Below, one piece after another: positions 1-12,200 of a stretch of 64,000 nucleotides of DNA. The stretch's first letter is position 1; the number at the start of each line of letters is the position of its first letter. Location: positions 3,596,001 to 3,660,000 of the forward strand of contig JBAIAC010000027.1 in assembly GCA_037349315.1 (NCBI GenBank), given 5' to 3'. Position numbers and translations under genes: made by a program. The notes under the pieces were generated by a model. That model saw only the letters and a list, made by a program, of their open reading frames with translations. It made no database searches and was not told where the DNA came from. This DNA comes from Chelydra serpentina. Lineage: Eukaryota > Chordata > Testudines > Chelydridae.

Positions 1-172
1 CGTGGGTTAGTACCCACTTCATCGGATGCATGGAATGTAATGGATGCATGGATGCATCGGATGCATGGAATGAAACTGTATGTTTCATTCCATGCATCCG
101 ATGAAGTGGGTACTAACCCACGAAAGCTTATGCTGAAATAAATTTGTTAGTCTCTAAGGTGTTACAAGTTTT
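1..172 (+). mobile_element. palindromic retroposon copy (Penelope-like type), left end outside window
   Basis: Bases 1-37 are the exact reverse complement of 86-122. The right arm continues into cgaaagcttatgctgaaata and ttagtctctaaggtgttaca, the same string found in the copies at 17.7 kb and 50.8 kb. Class assignment (Penelope-like) is inferred from the inverted arms and hammerhead-like motif; family membership of the four copies is directly visible. Confidence 0.6.
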
Positions 173-2267
173 TCTTTCTTATTTTCGTTTTGTAAAATGT
201 AGGTTTTTCTGCCTTTGGCAATGAGAAAGTTTCATTTCAGTCATGAGTCGTTCCGTCTCTGCTGGTAGATTGACCTCTTTTGCTTTGCTAAAGAGATCAA
301 ATATAGCCTTAGTCACCAAATAATTCTGTTGTTAAGATTGCTGTTCAGAAATCTAACAACAATCATGTACCTGGTATTAAGAACAGAAGTACTTGTGGCA
401 CCTTGTTCCTCTGTGGAATGTTTCTTGTTCCTCAACAGTGGGAAGGGAGACTGATGTTTGCCATTCTTAATTGATGGGTTCTCTTGCTGAATAGGGCCAC
501 AAGGACTGAAGAATGGAATTCTTGCATGCACCTGTTTTACACTGTTACCACCACAACTAACTTTGAGATTATTTTTATGTAAGAGCTTGTGAATTTTCCT
601 ACTGTGCAGCATTTGTGAATGGGATGCATGCACAAAGCATAAGTGATTACTACTTTGTGTTTTTTGCAGTGGCGCAAAGTACTTGATCTTGTGAATCCTG
701 GAAATTGCTATTGCCATGCCAAAGCTCAATAGCACTTTCTGTCTAGTAAATTGGTCAAAGACTGTTTTGAGGACAGGCTAACATCTTCTGTGCAGTGAAT
801 GCATTTAGCCTAAGGTTCCAAAACGGTGGTCCACAAAGTGCTTGTGGCTCCTGGGAAGCTGGTTTGTCACATGATGCTGGCTTCTTCTCATTTCCAGCTG
901 CTCAAAAGTTTCTCTCTCACCAGCAGAAGTTGATCCAATAAAAGCCTCACCCACCTTGTCCCCATGTAGATATGCAATGAACGTTTTATAGTTCCTGATT
1001 TAGAAATGTTAAAAGAAGGAATCTTTAAATGCATACTGTGTGTTAGAAGGCTATAATGGCAATTTCAAGATACTAAGTCGGGAATGCATTCTCGTGTGAG
1101 TTTTGTTTGCCATATCTGTTGAGCCATAATATTTGGAAGTTTTTAAACCTGGTGAGTAAACTTTTAATTCAAAAAATTTCAGGCACTTTCCCCACTTCTG
1201 GTGTGTTTTTTTTAAGAGTTAGAGCAGGATGTGTGAAAGTATCTTTGTAAGTTTTGCTTGCTTAGTCTTGTACAGACTTGAGTTTAACCTCTCCCAGCTC
1301 CTCCTTACAGAAGTTGATTGTCTCAATCCCTTCAGAATTTTTTTAAATTCCTTTTCCAGTCTATTTATAATTCTTTCTAGTTCAGATTAATTTAAAGTGT
1401 TTTAACATAGTATACCGGTTTCCTTTGTTTAAATCACTTGTGAATGTTCCTAATATTTCAAGTAGATATCTTGGTTGATCAGATACCCATTCATATCTCT
1501 CTGGTAGTAAGTGGTCAGAGAGGGATAATTCTCAAGCCCCTAATTAGAGAAGATCTTTAAAAAGACTTTTATCTAGTATACCCACGCCTCACTACTTGAA
1601 GGGAGCATCTTTTTGCTCTTGCTGACTTTTAGCTGGTCACCTCCTTATAGATCTTTAAAGCTACCAGTTGAAAGAACCCATGTGATGCAGAAATGCATCT
1701 TGGAGCAAATAGACTGTGGACACATTGCCCTTTTTTGCTGTCTTCTATGGTGCAAGCCATTGCTCAAGCACAGTGCACTTTGTTAATATCGTAAGACTTT
1801 TGGCTTGCTAAATTACCTTTTTATCTCTGGTCCCTTGTAAGATTCTATATTTGCAAATGTGATTTATTTAGTCAATTTACTAATGATCTTAGACATTTTT
1901 AAAATATATATATTTAACTCCTCTGTGGTCTAATATTCAGTATCGAGGCTTCTGTTATTGTTTGTGTCCCAGTTGTTTGAATCTAAAGATAAATCATCCA
2001 TAAATAAGCTCTCTCTTGCTCTCCAGGATATGTAATTATAGGGTTTTGGGGAGTCATGTACCTATTGCTTTTTGTCATTGAAAGTTACATCTTCTAAATT
2101 TGTATATATTTTTTGAGGTGAGGGAGTGCACGTGTCAGGAGTTGGAAATAATTCTCAAAACCTTGACTCTAGACAAGTGGGTCCCACTCTCACACTAATT
2201 TAAGTATATACAGTTTAGGGACTTGATCTGATAAAAGTTCTGCGTGCTAATGCAATATTGGCCAAAC

Positions 2268-2375
2268 TTAGATTCATAGATTCTAGGGCTGGAAGGGACC
2301 TCGAGAGGTCATCGAGTCCAGCCCCCTGCCCTCATGGCAGGACCAAATACTGTCTAGACCATCCCTGATAGACCA
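2268..2375 (-). mobile_element. CR1 LINE 3' end
   Basis: Reverse complement of the typical CR1 3' end: ggctggaagggacctcgaga, then ggtcatcgagtccagcccc and catggcaggaccaaatactg. 93 bp (2278-2370) are exactly the reverse complement of 12081-12173. Confidence 0.85.
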
Positions 2376-3220
2376 TGTTAAACCATTCGGGTGTGCAAGT
2401 TTTGTTTAGTTCTTTCCATTTAAATTGGAAAGAAATCCAGTCTCTCTAATTTCAAGCCACCTCCTTCAGTCTTTATGCTTTGTTCTATACTGCTCCTTAC
2501 ATTAGGACTTCCTCATTCTTTTCTTTCAGATTCTTCCTAAAAACTTCCACATTTTTCCTTTAAATCTGTGTGCTTCAAATTCAGTCAACCATTGTATTAT
2601 TTATATTTGAGCAATATTGTTTGTGTCAGAATTATACTTATTGTAAATTTCTATAGCACTTACTGCTGTGTAAAGTCAGGGGCCAAGAACAAGCTCCATT
2701 TATGTCTATTCAACACTGGGCATACTACTGGTATTCAGATAATACTGTGGGGATATCATTTTTTTCCAAAATTGTGTGGTTCACTGAAAACATCCGCCAA
2801 TATTTTGTTTTAAAATGCAACTAGTTCATCCTTTAATTTTGTTTTGAAAACAGTTTACATTTTGAATTTATTTTAAATAAGAAATCAGATAACCAATCTT
2901 GTAGGTTGCCTAAATTGGTTTAAATTACATAATACATGAGCTTTATGGGATGTTTGTATTAATACAAATGTTTTAATTTTTGTGAAATTTAATCCTTAAA
3001 AATGAACTACCAGGTTTTGTATAAAAAGCTTAACATCTCCATCCAGCTACTGGATGTATGTGTAGACTTGAAAATAGCAAATATATTTTAAAACAAAAAG
3101 GTACTTATTTGCTACTTTCATTACCCACCAAGTCCTGAGTTTGAGATTTTTATATTCTTCAACAGTCCATGCCATCACAGACCTGAAATAGCTTTTTATT
3201 CCTTCCTTTATATTTTTCAG

Positions 3221-3268
3221 TGAAAGGCAAAGAACAAGAGAAGACCACAGATGTAAAAGCAATGAAAA
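3221..3268 (+). CDS. AKAP10: AKAP10 exon 2 (48 bp)
   Basis: Bounded by tttttcag and gtaagc. Reads (V)KGKEQEKTTDVKAMK, close to the human VKGKEQEKTSDVKSIK. It starts with the last two bases of the Val codon split over intron 1 and ends with one base of the next codon. Too short to show up as an independent ORF. Confidence 0.93.
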
Positions 3269-6200
3269 GTAAGCTCAAGATTCACTGAACTCTATGGAAA
3301 GACAATAAGATCCACAACACTGCCATATTTTTGTAACCAGCTGTTCATTTCCTTATCACTGAAGAGGAGTACACCTTGTACTAAAAATAAGTAAATAGTT
3401 AATCTGTCTCCAGGTGGCCTATAGTAAATTGAAAACTAATCTTTCCTGATAACTATCATCTTACCAGATCCGGAAGCATGGAAAGTTATTCATTCTTTCT
3501 TGGATTTTATTTCAAAATTATCATAAAATATATATCTGATCACCTTGCAAATAGTGATTATTCCTTATCTGCAGTAGATTGCTTTCTGAGGTTTTTGGGA
3601 GCTTTTTCTGGTATGTAATTTATTTTGCAATTTTAATAATGTGACTTTGCATTGCCTAACTTACAGAACAGGAGTCCAGGTTCTGATTTTGCTTTTACTA
3701 ATGTAAATATGGAGTAACTCAATTTAAGTCTGGAGTGCCTTCAGACTTACACCAGTGGAGTGGAGATCCAATCTTGTTCAGAAAAAGCAGCTACCCTAAT
3801 ACTACACTATATAGTATAGAAATGTTGTAGTCGTTACATGACTTAATGTTGAAAATTTTCCTTGATTTGTTGGTAACACTCTGTATAGCATGTTAAACCA
3901 TGGGAAAACAACACATCTAATTTGTCAGTTGTTTTCAATTTTATACAGGTTCACTTTTTAGTTCAGCTTCCCTTTAGTATTGCTACAATAATTAAGCTGC
4001 TTTTATGTGCCTCAAATATAACTTTATTTCAGTACTTTATAAAGTGTTATCTGGGCTTTAAGAAAAGTGTACACGCATCTTTGAGCCCATTGATTTATCT
4101 TTGAAGCAGTACAAGAAGCAAAGTCATCCTAACCAAGTTAACAGGATGCCCTGCAATTATTAGTCATGACTACGTATTAGTTCAAGCAGATTGCTAAGGA
4201 AAGGCTATGACATGGCCACCGTGTAAAGTAAAATAAAACTTCAAATACAATTCAGTTTATTACAGAACAAGAACTGCAGATGTTGAGCAAAATGGGAGCA
4301 GCTTCCTTGTTTGGCAGAGCACTCTTCAGTGATCTGCATCATATGAGGTTAGAGATTTAACACTATCTCGAAGCTTTAGAATAGGTATTTCATCCTTAGA
4401 GTTTATTAAACTTAAATTCTGCTTATAATAAAGCTAGGAGCCTTAAATCTAAATCAGAAAGGTTAAACCATAATCAGATGGGTCTCTTTTTCTACAGTGT
4501 CCTCCAGCAAGTAATCTTCAATTGCTGTGGTCAGCCAAGCAACTAGCTGCTTCCCACAGGCGTGGAAGAACATATGTTTTCCCATTCCTGTCTGCAATAC
4601 ATACCAAAGGCTTCTTGGAGAATAGCAAGCAGAATTTCAGTACCAAATATTTCAATTCAAGGAAAACCTCTAAATATCGTACAAATTATTTCCAGTGACT
4701 ACTTGCCAGAATCGGGCCTGTGTGGTCATTTATTCAGTCATGTACATTCAAACAAGTGGAGTATACTTACCCAGAGTTGTAGATTAGATTGTATTCTCTA
4801 CATAGCTAATTTAGCCAAACAAAACCATACAGCCATAGATTAAAAGTATAGAAAACAGACCACAAATCCTCAACAGGTAATTGATAATTACGCGAACAAG
4901 ATCAAATCTAACCTACAGTGTCGCATCTAATGAACAACAAAGGGCCATTAAAACAAAACAGGATGTCATATTTAGGTTAGGATATCAGCTCACCATACCA
5001 TTAATTCTAAGGTGCCTGTTGCCTGGGCATTTAAGTGTATTAATTCCCAGCCTGTATGTGTCATTAGATATTGCAAATATGAAAGAGATGTGAAGAATTA
5101 AAGCCATTGAAACAAGTTTCCTTGATGCATCAGTAAAATACATTGTTATGTGATAGTGTAATAAGATTGGGTGGGATGGATCTCTTTGCCTGGCATCCTA
5201 GTCAAACTTAATATCCCAGAAGTCTCTAAAATGAATATTGGCATAATGTTGCCTCTTGTTTTCACTTAGGCAATAGAGAAGATTCTTATTGTTATGACAG
5301 AAATGTTTTTTTCTGAGGAAACTAGCCTCAGTCTCATTTCTTTTCAAATTCAAGCAGCCAGTATGATCCTTATCCTAATGCTGCTGCAACAGATTTAAGT
5401 ATTAGTACTTATAGTCTCAGCTTCAATGAGCTTTTCATTATTTTCTTTGCTCTTCAGTGCTTACTCTGCTAGCCTTGTTTTCTCTAGTGGCAAGCAAAGA
5501 TAAAATAATTTTGGAAAGATTAAATGTACCTATTCAAGTTCACAGGTGGTTTCATAGCATTGGATATTTTCTCTGACCACATTAAAAGTTTTCCAAAAGA
5601 GAAATGGAAATTGACCTATTTGTCCTGAATGAGGCTGCTGATGTTGTTCTGTAGTTCATTGAAAAAATGTAAGACTGCTATGATAGCTCTCATACACGGG
5701 GCAGGGAGACGTTGGGTTAATGTTCTTTGTGTAAACTTAAACATAGAGTCCTTGTTATCTGCTGAACAAATGTGATAAAGGAGAATGGGCAACACTATAA
5801 ACGGGCTAAAGTGATCTTATCATTGGCGTGGAGAACCCACTTATTTCTAGTACTCCTGCTCTGGTCAGGTTATTAAGCAGAGACTGACATGCAGCACTAC
5901 AAATGGTGTTTTTGTAATAAGGATGCAGTTGAGCTAACACTGTAACTCATCTCATGGTACTTAGCATGGGATACTTTGTAGAAAGTTTTTTTCTTTTAAT
6001 CATTTTTATCTTGATTCCAGCTGCAATACCAGTACATTCCCCTCAAAGAAGCACTAGAAATCATGCCTTGCTGGAGGCTGCAGGACCAAGCCATGTGGCA
6101 ATTAATGCCATCTCCGCCAACATGGACTCTTTTTCTAGCAGTCGGACAGCTGCTCTTAAGAAACAGCCAAGTCACATGGAGGCTGCACATTTTGGAGACC

Positions 6201-9200
6201 TAGGTAAGACCTTGCTGTTCTCTAATATAGGTGAGCCATATCTTTTCATATCCTATGAAAATTATGTGCTGACCACTACGACAAGGTAGCATTGAGGCAT
6301 GTAGCTTAGTGAGGTTACAAAAATTAGACACAAGTAAATTTTTAAATCTAAGTTACACTACAAAGAGCAAAATAACATGGGCTATCCATTCAGTATAAAG
6401 CATAGTTGTTACCAGTTGGGAGTCTGGTAAAAGTGAAAAGTCTTGCACCTTCCTATAAAACACTATTGATGGCACTGTCAAAGAGGGTAGCACACTAGAT
6501 GGGCTATGGGTCTATTCCGCTGTGGCCCCTCCCGTGTTTCTTCATTGCAGGTTCCTCCATGGGTATGTGTTAATTTATCTCTAGGCTTAGTATATCAGTA
6601 AATATTAGATTCCTGATCACTCACTTTATTTTGTTTTCTGTTTAGGGCTCTTTTCATCACCAATGGGCTCTCTATAAATGGATTTTTGGGTTGGCTATGG
6701 TGAATGCAGATTATACTTTAAAAAAATGTTCATAAGGAGTCCTTTTTCTTCAAACTAAAGTTTGTGGCCATTTGTGTTGCAGGCAGTACCTTTGTACTAG
6801 GCCTCTAAGGCTACTCTGATAGTGTCCGTTTGTTTTTTATTAAGGCACTGGAAAACTTCATTGGACTAACCCCAGACTAGCCACAAGCTTGAGATACCTA
6901 GGTTCTTAAATTGTACTCATTGTGCTATCTTACATAGAGGCTTGAATTTGCCATTCTCTAGGGCCATAGATCCTCAGTGTTGGTAGTCACCAGCCTGTAG
7001 CTGTAGGGGGAAGAATCAAAACTGATTGGAAGGCTGATAAGGGACTAGCCTCCAGCTTCCGGAGATCCCCTCATTTTTGTTGTGCCTCGTGTAGCTGCTG
7101 GCAGGGTGGAATCCAATACCTACTGCAAGAGAGAACGCAGGTGGTGTGTCTCCTGCCTGGAATTACAACAGCAGCCCACGCCAACTGATTAGGTAACAGG
7201 CTACAAGGATGGTAGAGCAGTCTGAACAGGAGACCAAGGCTGTGTTCCTCCTGCTTAATATCCCTGCCAGAGAGTGCCAAAGAAAAGGTGTGTGCCTTGT
7301 GCATTCCAGCTGCCTCATCCTCTGGGTCAGAAAGGACAACCAGGTTTGCTAAAGGGTAGAAGGCATCCATTATAAAAGTCTATTTTGTTTATTTTAATCA
7401 AAACAAGCCCAAGCTAAGTAATGTAAATCTTGCAGAGTTCTTATAGTTTATCTCTCTGAACCACACAAGTTGTTTATACAGAGCAGGCAAAATGCCATTT
7501 AGATTGACCCAACAACTCAATAAACTATTTACCAATATTTTGTAGGCTAGACGTTTTTGAAAGTGAAATAGTAAACACTACTGAAAAACTAGGTTTTTAT
7601 GTATAACTTTCTCATTGTACATTGGAATGCTCAACAAACATGCTGTTCAGACGCCCTTTTGGCACTGCTCACTGTACCATCCACTGACTGTTACAGATTG
7701 ATTTCACTCATGGATGATGGCGCAGCTTGTGAGCAGAGGAAGGCTTGAGTGTTCAGTGTTTCTAAAGTGTTATCAGTGCATTATTATGGCTTATCTTCAG
7801 AGTTTTTTAAAATGCATTCAGAGTTTGAGGGAAGTTAAGGTAGCAGTTATAATGACTGTCGTGGATTTAGTATGTGAAAGTATAGAGCATAGGTACCAGA
7901 AAGTGGAGTAAGTGAAGTCTGTGTGACTAGGTTGGTCTTCATGCACTCCCACCTCACATGATCTAGGCATGCATTAGCAAATAGCTGTAAGGATTAGTTG
8001 CTTAAGGCCTCTTTGTGCCCAAGTATTTGATACATTAGTTGAATAATCAAATTTTTCTGTCTATTTGACAATAGGATGAGAACTTTACTGGACTGATCAT
8101 ATATTTGTAATATATATAAATAATATATATTTTTTTTAATGGTATGTATTTCCACTTTCCAAATACTTAGCTTGGGTAGGAAATGCATTTTACACCAAAC
8201 TTGTATGGGTACTTCAGAATCCTCTCTCTCTCTACCAGTTGCATTTTGGTAATTGTATATCCGATGCCAAAATGTAGAATATTGTGTAAACTCTCTGATG
8301 CTTTTTCTTTAGGCCGATCGTGTCTGAATTATCAGGCTCAAGAGACCAAATCAAGCCTTTCAAAGACCCTTGAACAAGTCCTGCAGGACAGTGTTGCCCT
8401 CCCTTATTTTATCCAGTTTATGGCACTGCGTAGAATGGAACATTTGGTTAAATTCTGGTTAGAGGCTGAAAGCTTTCACTCCACAACATGGTCCCGCATA
8501 AGAGCACACAGCCTGAACACAGTTAAACAGAGTTCATTGGCAGAGCCAGTGTCTCCCTCAGTAAAACAGCATGAAACCACAGTATCTTCTCCAACTGGAT
8601 TGCTTGACGAGAGGTTGGAGGATTCCAGCACAGTCCATCTGCTCATGACCAAGACAGTACCAACAAACCTGGATGATAGAATTGGCAACATTCAGAACCA
8701 CTTGCTGTCAAGCCATGATAGCAATAATGCCAGGGTACTTCGTCTTGGGAAGTCTGAGGCAGGGACCCATTCTGTTCCAGCTGAACAGCAAGACTCTTCC
8801 AAGCTTACAGTATCAAACAGAAACAGCCCCTCTTCTGCACTAAAGGACTTGTCAGGAAAACTAATGAAAAGTAAGTGCATCAGTGGTTCTCTTACATGCC
8901 CACTTCCTCTGCCTCTTGTCTGCAAGTGGAGGAGTGTGGGAGGGTAAATAAAAACCTTTTTAAAAATACACTTTACTCCTAATGTATGGGTGCACCTGAC
9001 TAACATGTATCTGTAACCTTTTTTCAAAGAAAATGATAAATGTATTGCTAGTATAATAGCTCAGCGTAATGGTGCTACATAATCCTTTAATCAAATTTTA
9101 GGATTCTCAAAGTAGACCCATTAAATCAGATTTTTACAATGTAGGTGGATTTTCCCACAGAAGCAATCCTATTCCCAAGGGAGGGCATAAATGGAGAGAT

Positions 9201-12200
9201 GAAGAATCATCATGTTAAGAGGACTAATTGTGCTAGATTCATGTCTGATTCTGACAGTAGCTACCTCAAGCAGCTTCCCTTATCCTGAAATCCTAGGGAA
9301 ACTCTTACGAACCTGCAGTTGCTCTAGGTCTTATCAATTTCCTTTTTAAAGACTACATGCTAACTATTGATACTTTAATGGATACACTCCCCTAAAGAGA
9401 AACAAAAGATGTGGTTTTATTACAATTGGGATAGGTTTAATGTGTTAATTCTGGTCACATAGGAGGCATCCAGTTTGGGAGTCTCCCCTCAGTGTGCTCA
9501 CAGTTCTCTCATTAATACCAATGGACACTGTGAAGTGGAACCCCTAAAAGGTTATGGGCAAAATCATTCCTGGGCCTGGGTAAAAAGGGCAATTGCATTG
9601 CAACACTTTGCCCTATCAGAGAATGAGCAGTGGTGCACGCTTTCTCTCTTTTAACAATATTGTATCTGTACCACAGAAAATAATGGCATTTGCAGCAGCA
9701 TAAAATATTTGTCAACTAAGGTAGATGGGTTACTTTGGAAACGACCTCTGCTGAACGTTCAGGGATGTATACTGTGTACTGCCATCAGACCACTGAAGTC
9801 AATGAGAGTAGACCGATGTAACAGAACAGATATTCTGCTTCGTTGAGAAAAGAAAATGTTTGTGTGTTAGAAAGGTGGATGAGCCGTGGTTGGGGGATGG
9901 AGCTAAAGGATCACTTTGACAAACAAAGCAACCATGAAAACCACCTCGTGTTCTATTAACTGAGTCACTAAAGACACTCTTCACATTGATACCCTAACAA
10001 ACAGACCTGCTTAGACCACAGAGCCATGATGGAGCTCTAACCTTAGATTTATCCCATGTAACTTTCTTTAAAATAAATGTCAGACTCATACTGCTGCTGA
10101 GAACAATGCCCTATCCGTTTGTGTGTTTTTATATATAATCAGTAGCAGCATGGGTTTAAAAAAAAGGAAGCATTGAATTCTGAAAGCAGGAACTGTCAAG
10201 ATACTGTGTAGGCCAATGTTTAGGCTGAACTCCATTGTATCATTGGAATAAGTCTCTTTTGAAAGATTTGTGTTAAATATTATGCTGTCAAACAGACTTC
10301 AGAACCATTACATACTCTGGCATTGTACCTGTACCTACATGAGTAATCTTGTGAAATCAAGGCAATCTCTGTAATGACTTTTCTATTTTAAAAAATTGTA
10401 GCAAAACTTGAATGACAACGGGGGAAGGAGGGTGATAGTTGCCTCTGCCTGGAAGCTGTATATATTTTATCTTGTAAAATAACATAGATTGTTACAAATC
10501 CTCTCAAAAATGTGCACGGAAAATGTTTTTGCTCTCGGATTTATTTGATCAAGCTTCTCGTAATTGATTTGTTCCAATTTGGGGCTCAATCCTTCACGCT
10601 CTTGCTGCTGGGAGTAGTACTAATTACCCATGAGCAGGAGCACAGAAAGTAGTTTGATTATTTATGGTAGTATGTTAATAAATGGCATGCCCTGCAATCC
10701 CCTTCTGCATTTCTCCTCACCCTGCACCTGCCCAATTATGTGTGTACAAAAAATGAAACATCCCTTTCACAACACATTGTCAGCTTGAGTGTTGCATCCC
10801 TTTCCTCTGACCTTTGTCTGTCTTGGGTATTTAGGTATTAAGCTCTTTAGGGCTGGGACCATTTCTCATGTACAGCATCTAGCACAATGAAACTCCAATT
10901 CTGTTTGGAGCCACTAGTTGCTATTACAATTTTTAAAAAGGGCAGGAACTGGAATTTTTTTTTTTTTTTGTTATTTAAAGGAATCTAAAGGGTTTGGGGT
11001 ATAGATGCCTGAAATACTAGACATTGTCACTGAGTTTGCTACAGAGTTCGTTCACATTTTTGGGGGTTCTTGACATTTTTGCTAAATGGAAACTAAAATT
11101 AGCTAATGGCAATTTTATTTTTATTCAAATTAGAGCAAAAAGATGTTTAATTCTGTTACTGATTGGATGTTGTTTGTGTATAAGAGGAGAGGAACAGTTT
11201 CTAGTTGTAATGTAAGCCTTCTGCATAGTATCGACTCAGAATAGTAATCATAAAATGGTCTTTCTTTCCTTATTCATCTGTAGTAACAATTTCCAGTTAC
11301 CAAAGACAAGCTTGTCAAAAGAGCATAAATTAAGTTTTGTATGTTTACTGAACTCATTTGATCTGAAGAAACTGAACTTATAAGTGAATTTCCACAAGTA
11401 AAGTGAAAGTGAAACCCATTAAGGGTTTGTCATAAACAAATTAGTTTTCCAACAATGTGTCTTAATGAAATATAATAAAATTAAATGGAATTTTATACTA
11501 CAAAGTGACATTTAGGTTGTGTGTTCTTCAAATAGTTTCTAGTTTCCATCTATTACATTTATGGATTTGATTACTTGAAAGTGGAGGTAAGAGAAACAAC
11601 CCTTTAAGCAAGCTTTGTGTTTGAGGCTAAAAGCAAATGCAGTTCATGTATTAATAATGCCACGCTAAAGATAGATGTCTGATGTTGCACAGCCTGGTAA
11701 TGCAATTTATTTTTTCATTGACTAATTCTTTCAGGGGAGTGTACTTATAATATATTTTCTGTATTTAAGGATGGTGTCTGTCAGTATGAGTTAGGACAGC
11801 AACAGGGATGAATAACAGAAAATAGGTGCATGGGACCTTGTAGTACTTCTGATACCTCAGTTTAAAAAATGCCAGAATTCCACTATAACGTGGCTATGGT
11901 GACCAGACAGCAAATGTGAAAAATCGGGACAGGGGGTGAGGGGTAATAGGAGCCTATATAAGAAAAAGACCCAAAAATCGGGACTGTCCCTATAAAATCG
12001 GGACATCTGGTCACCCTAAATGTGGCAGCTTTCTGCACAACTATGATAATTAGATAGACATTTATCTAATTGTCATAGTTTATCAGGGATGGTCTAGACA
12101 GTATTTGGTCCTGCCATGAGGGCAGGGGGCTGGACTCGATGACCTCTCGAGGTCCCTTCCAGCCCTAGAATCTAGAATGAAGAGGGCCAGAGTTTGGGAG

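Larger units (their letters stand above)
1..3220 (+). other. AKAP10: AKAP10 intron 1 (3' part)
   Basis: AT-rich sequence without a supported exon. It holds a palindromic retroposon copy at the very start (1 to about 172) and an antisense CR1 3' end at 2268-2375, both listed separately. It ends in a pyrimidine-rich acceptor, tatatttttcag, just before exon 2. Short ORFs here show no recognisable protein. Confidence 0.8.

Noticed and set aside
1..122. CRISPR-like or bacterial palindrome at window start
   Set aside because: Same string recurs with other copies bearing target-site duplications; it is an interspersed retroposon in a vertebrate genome.
1..3220. AKAP10 first exon upstream of 3221
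   Set aside because: No GC-rich start or FFRRK-like coding sequence followed by a donor; the region is intronic.
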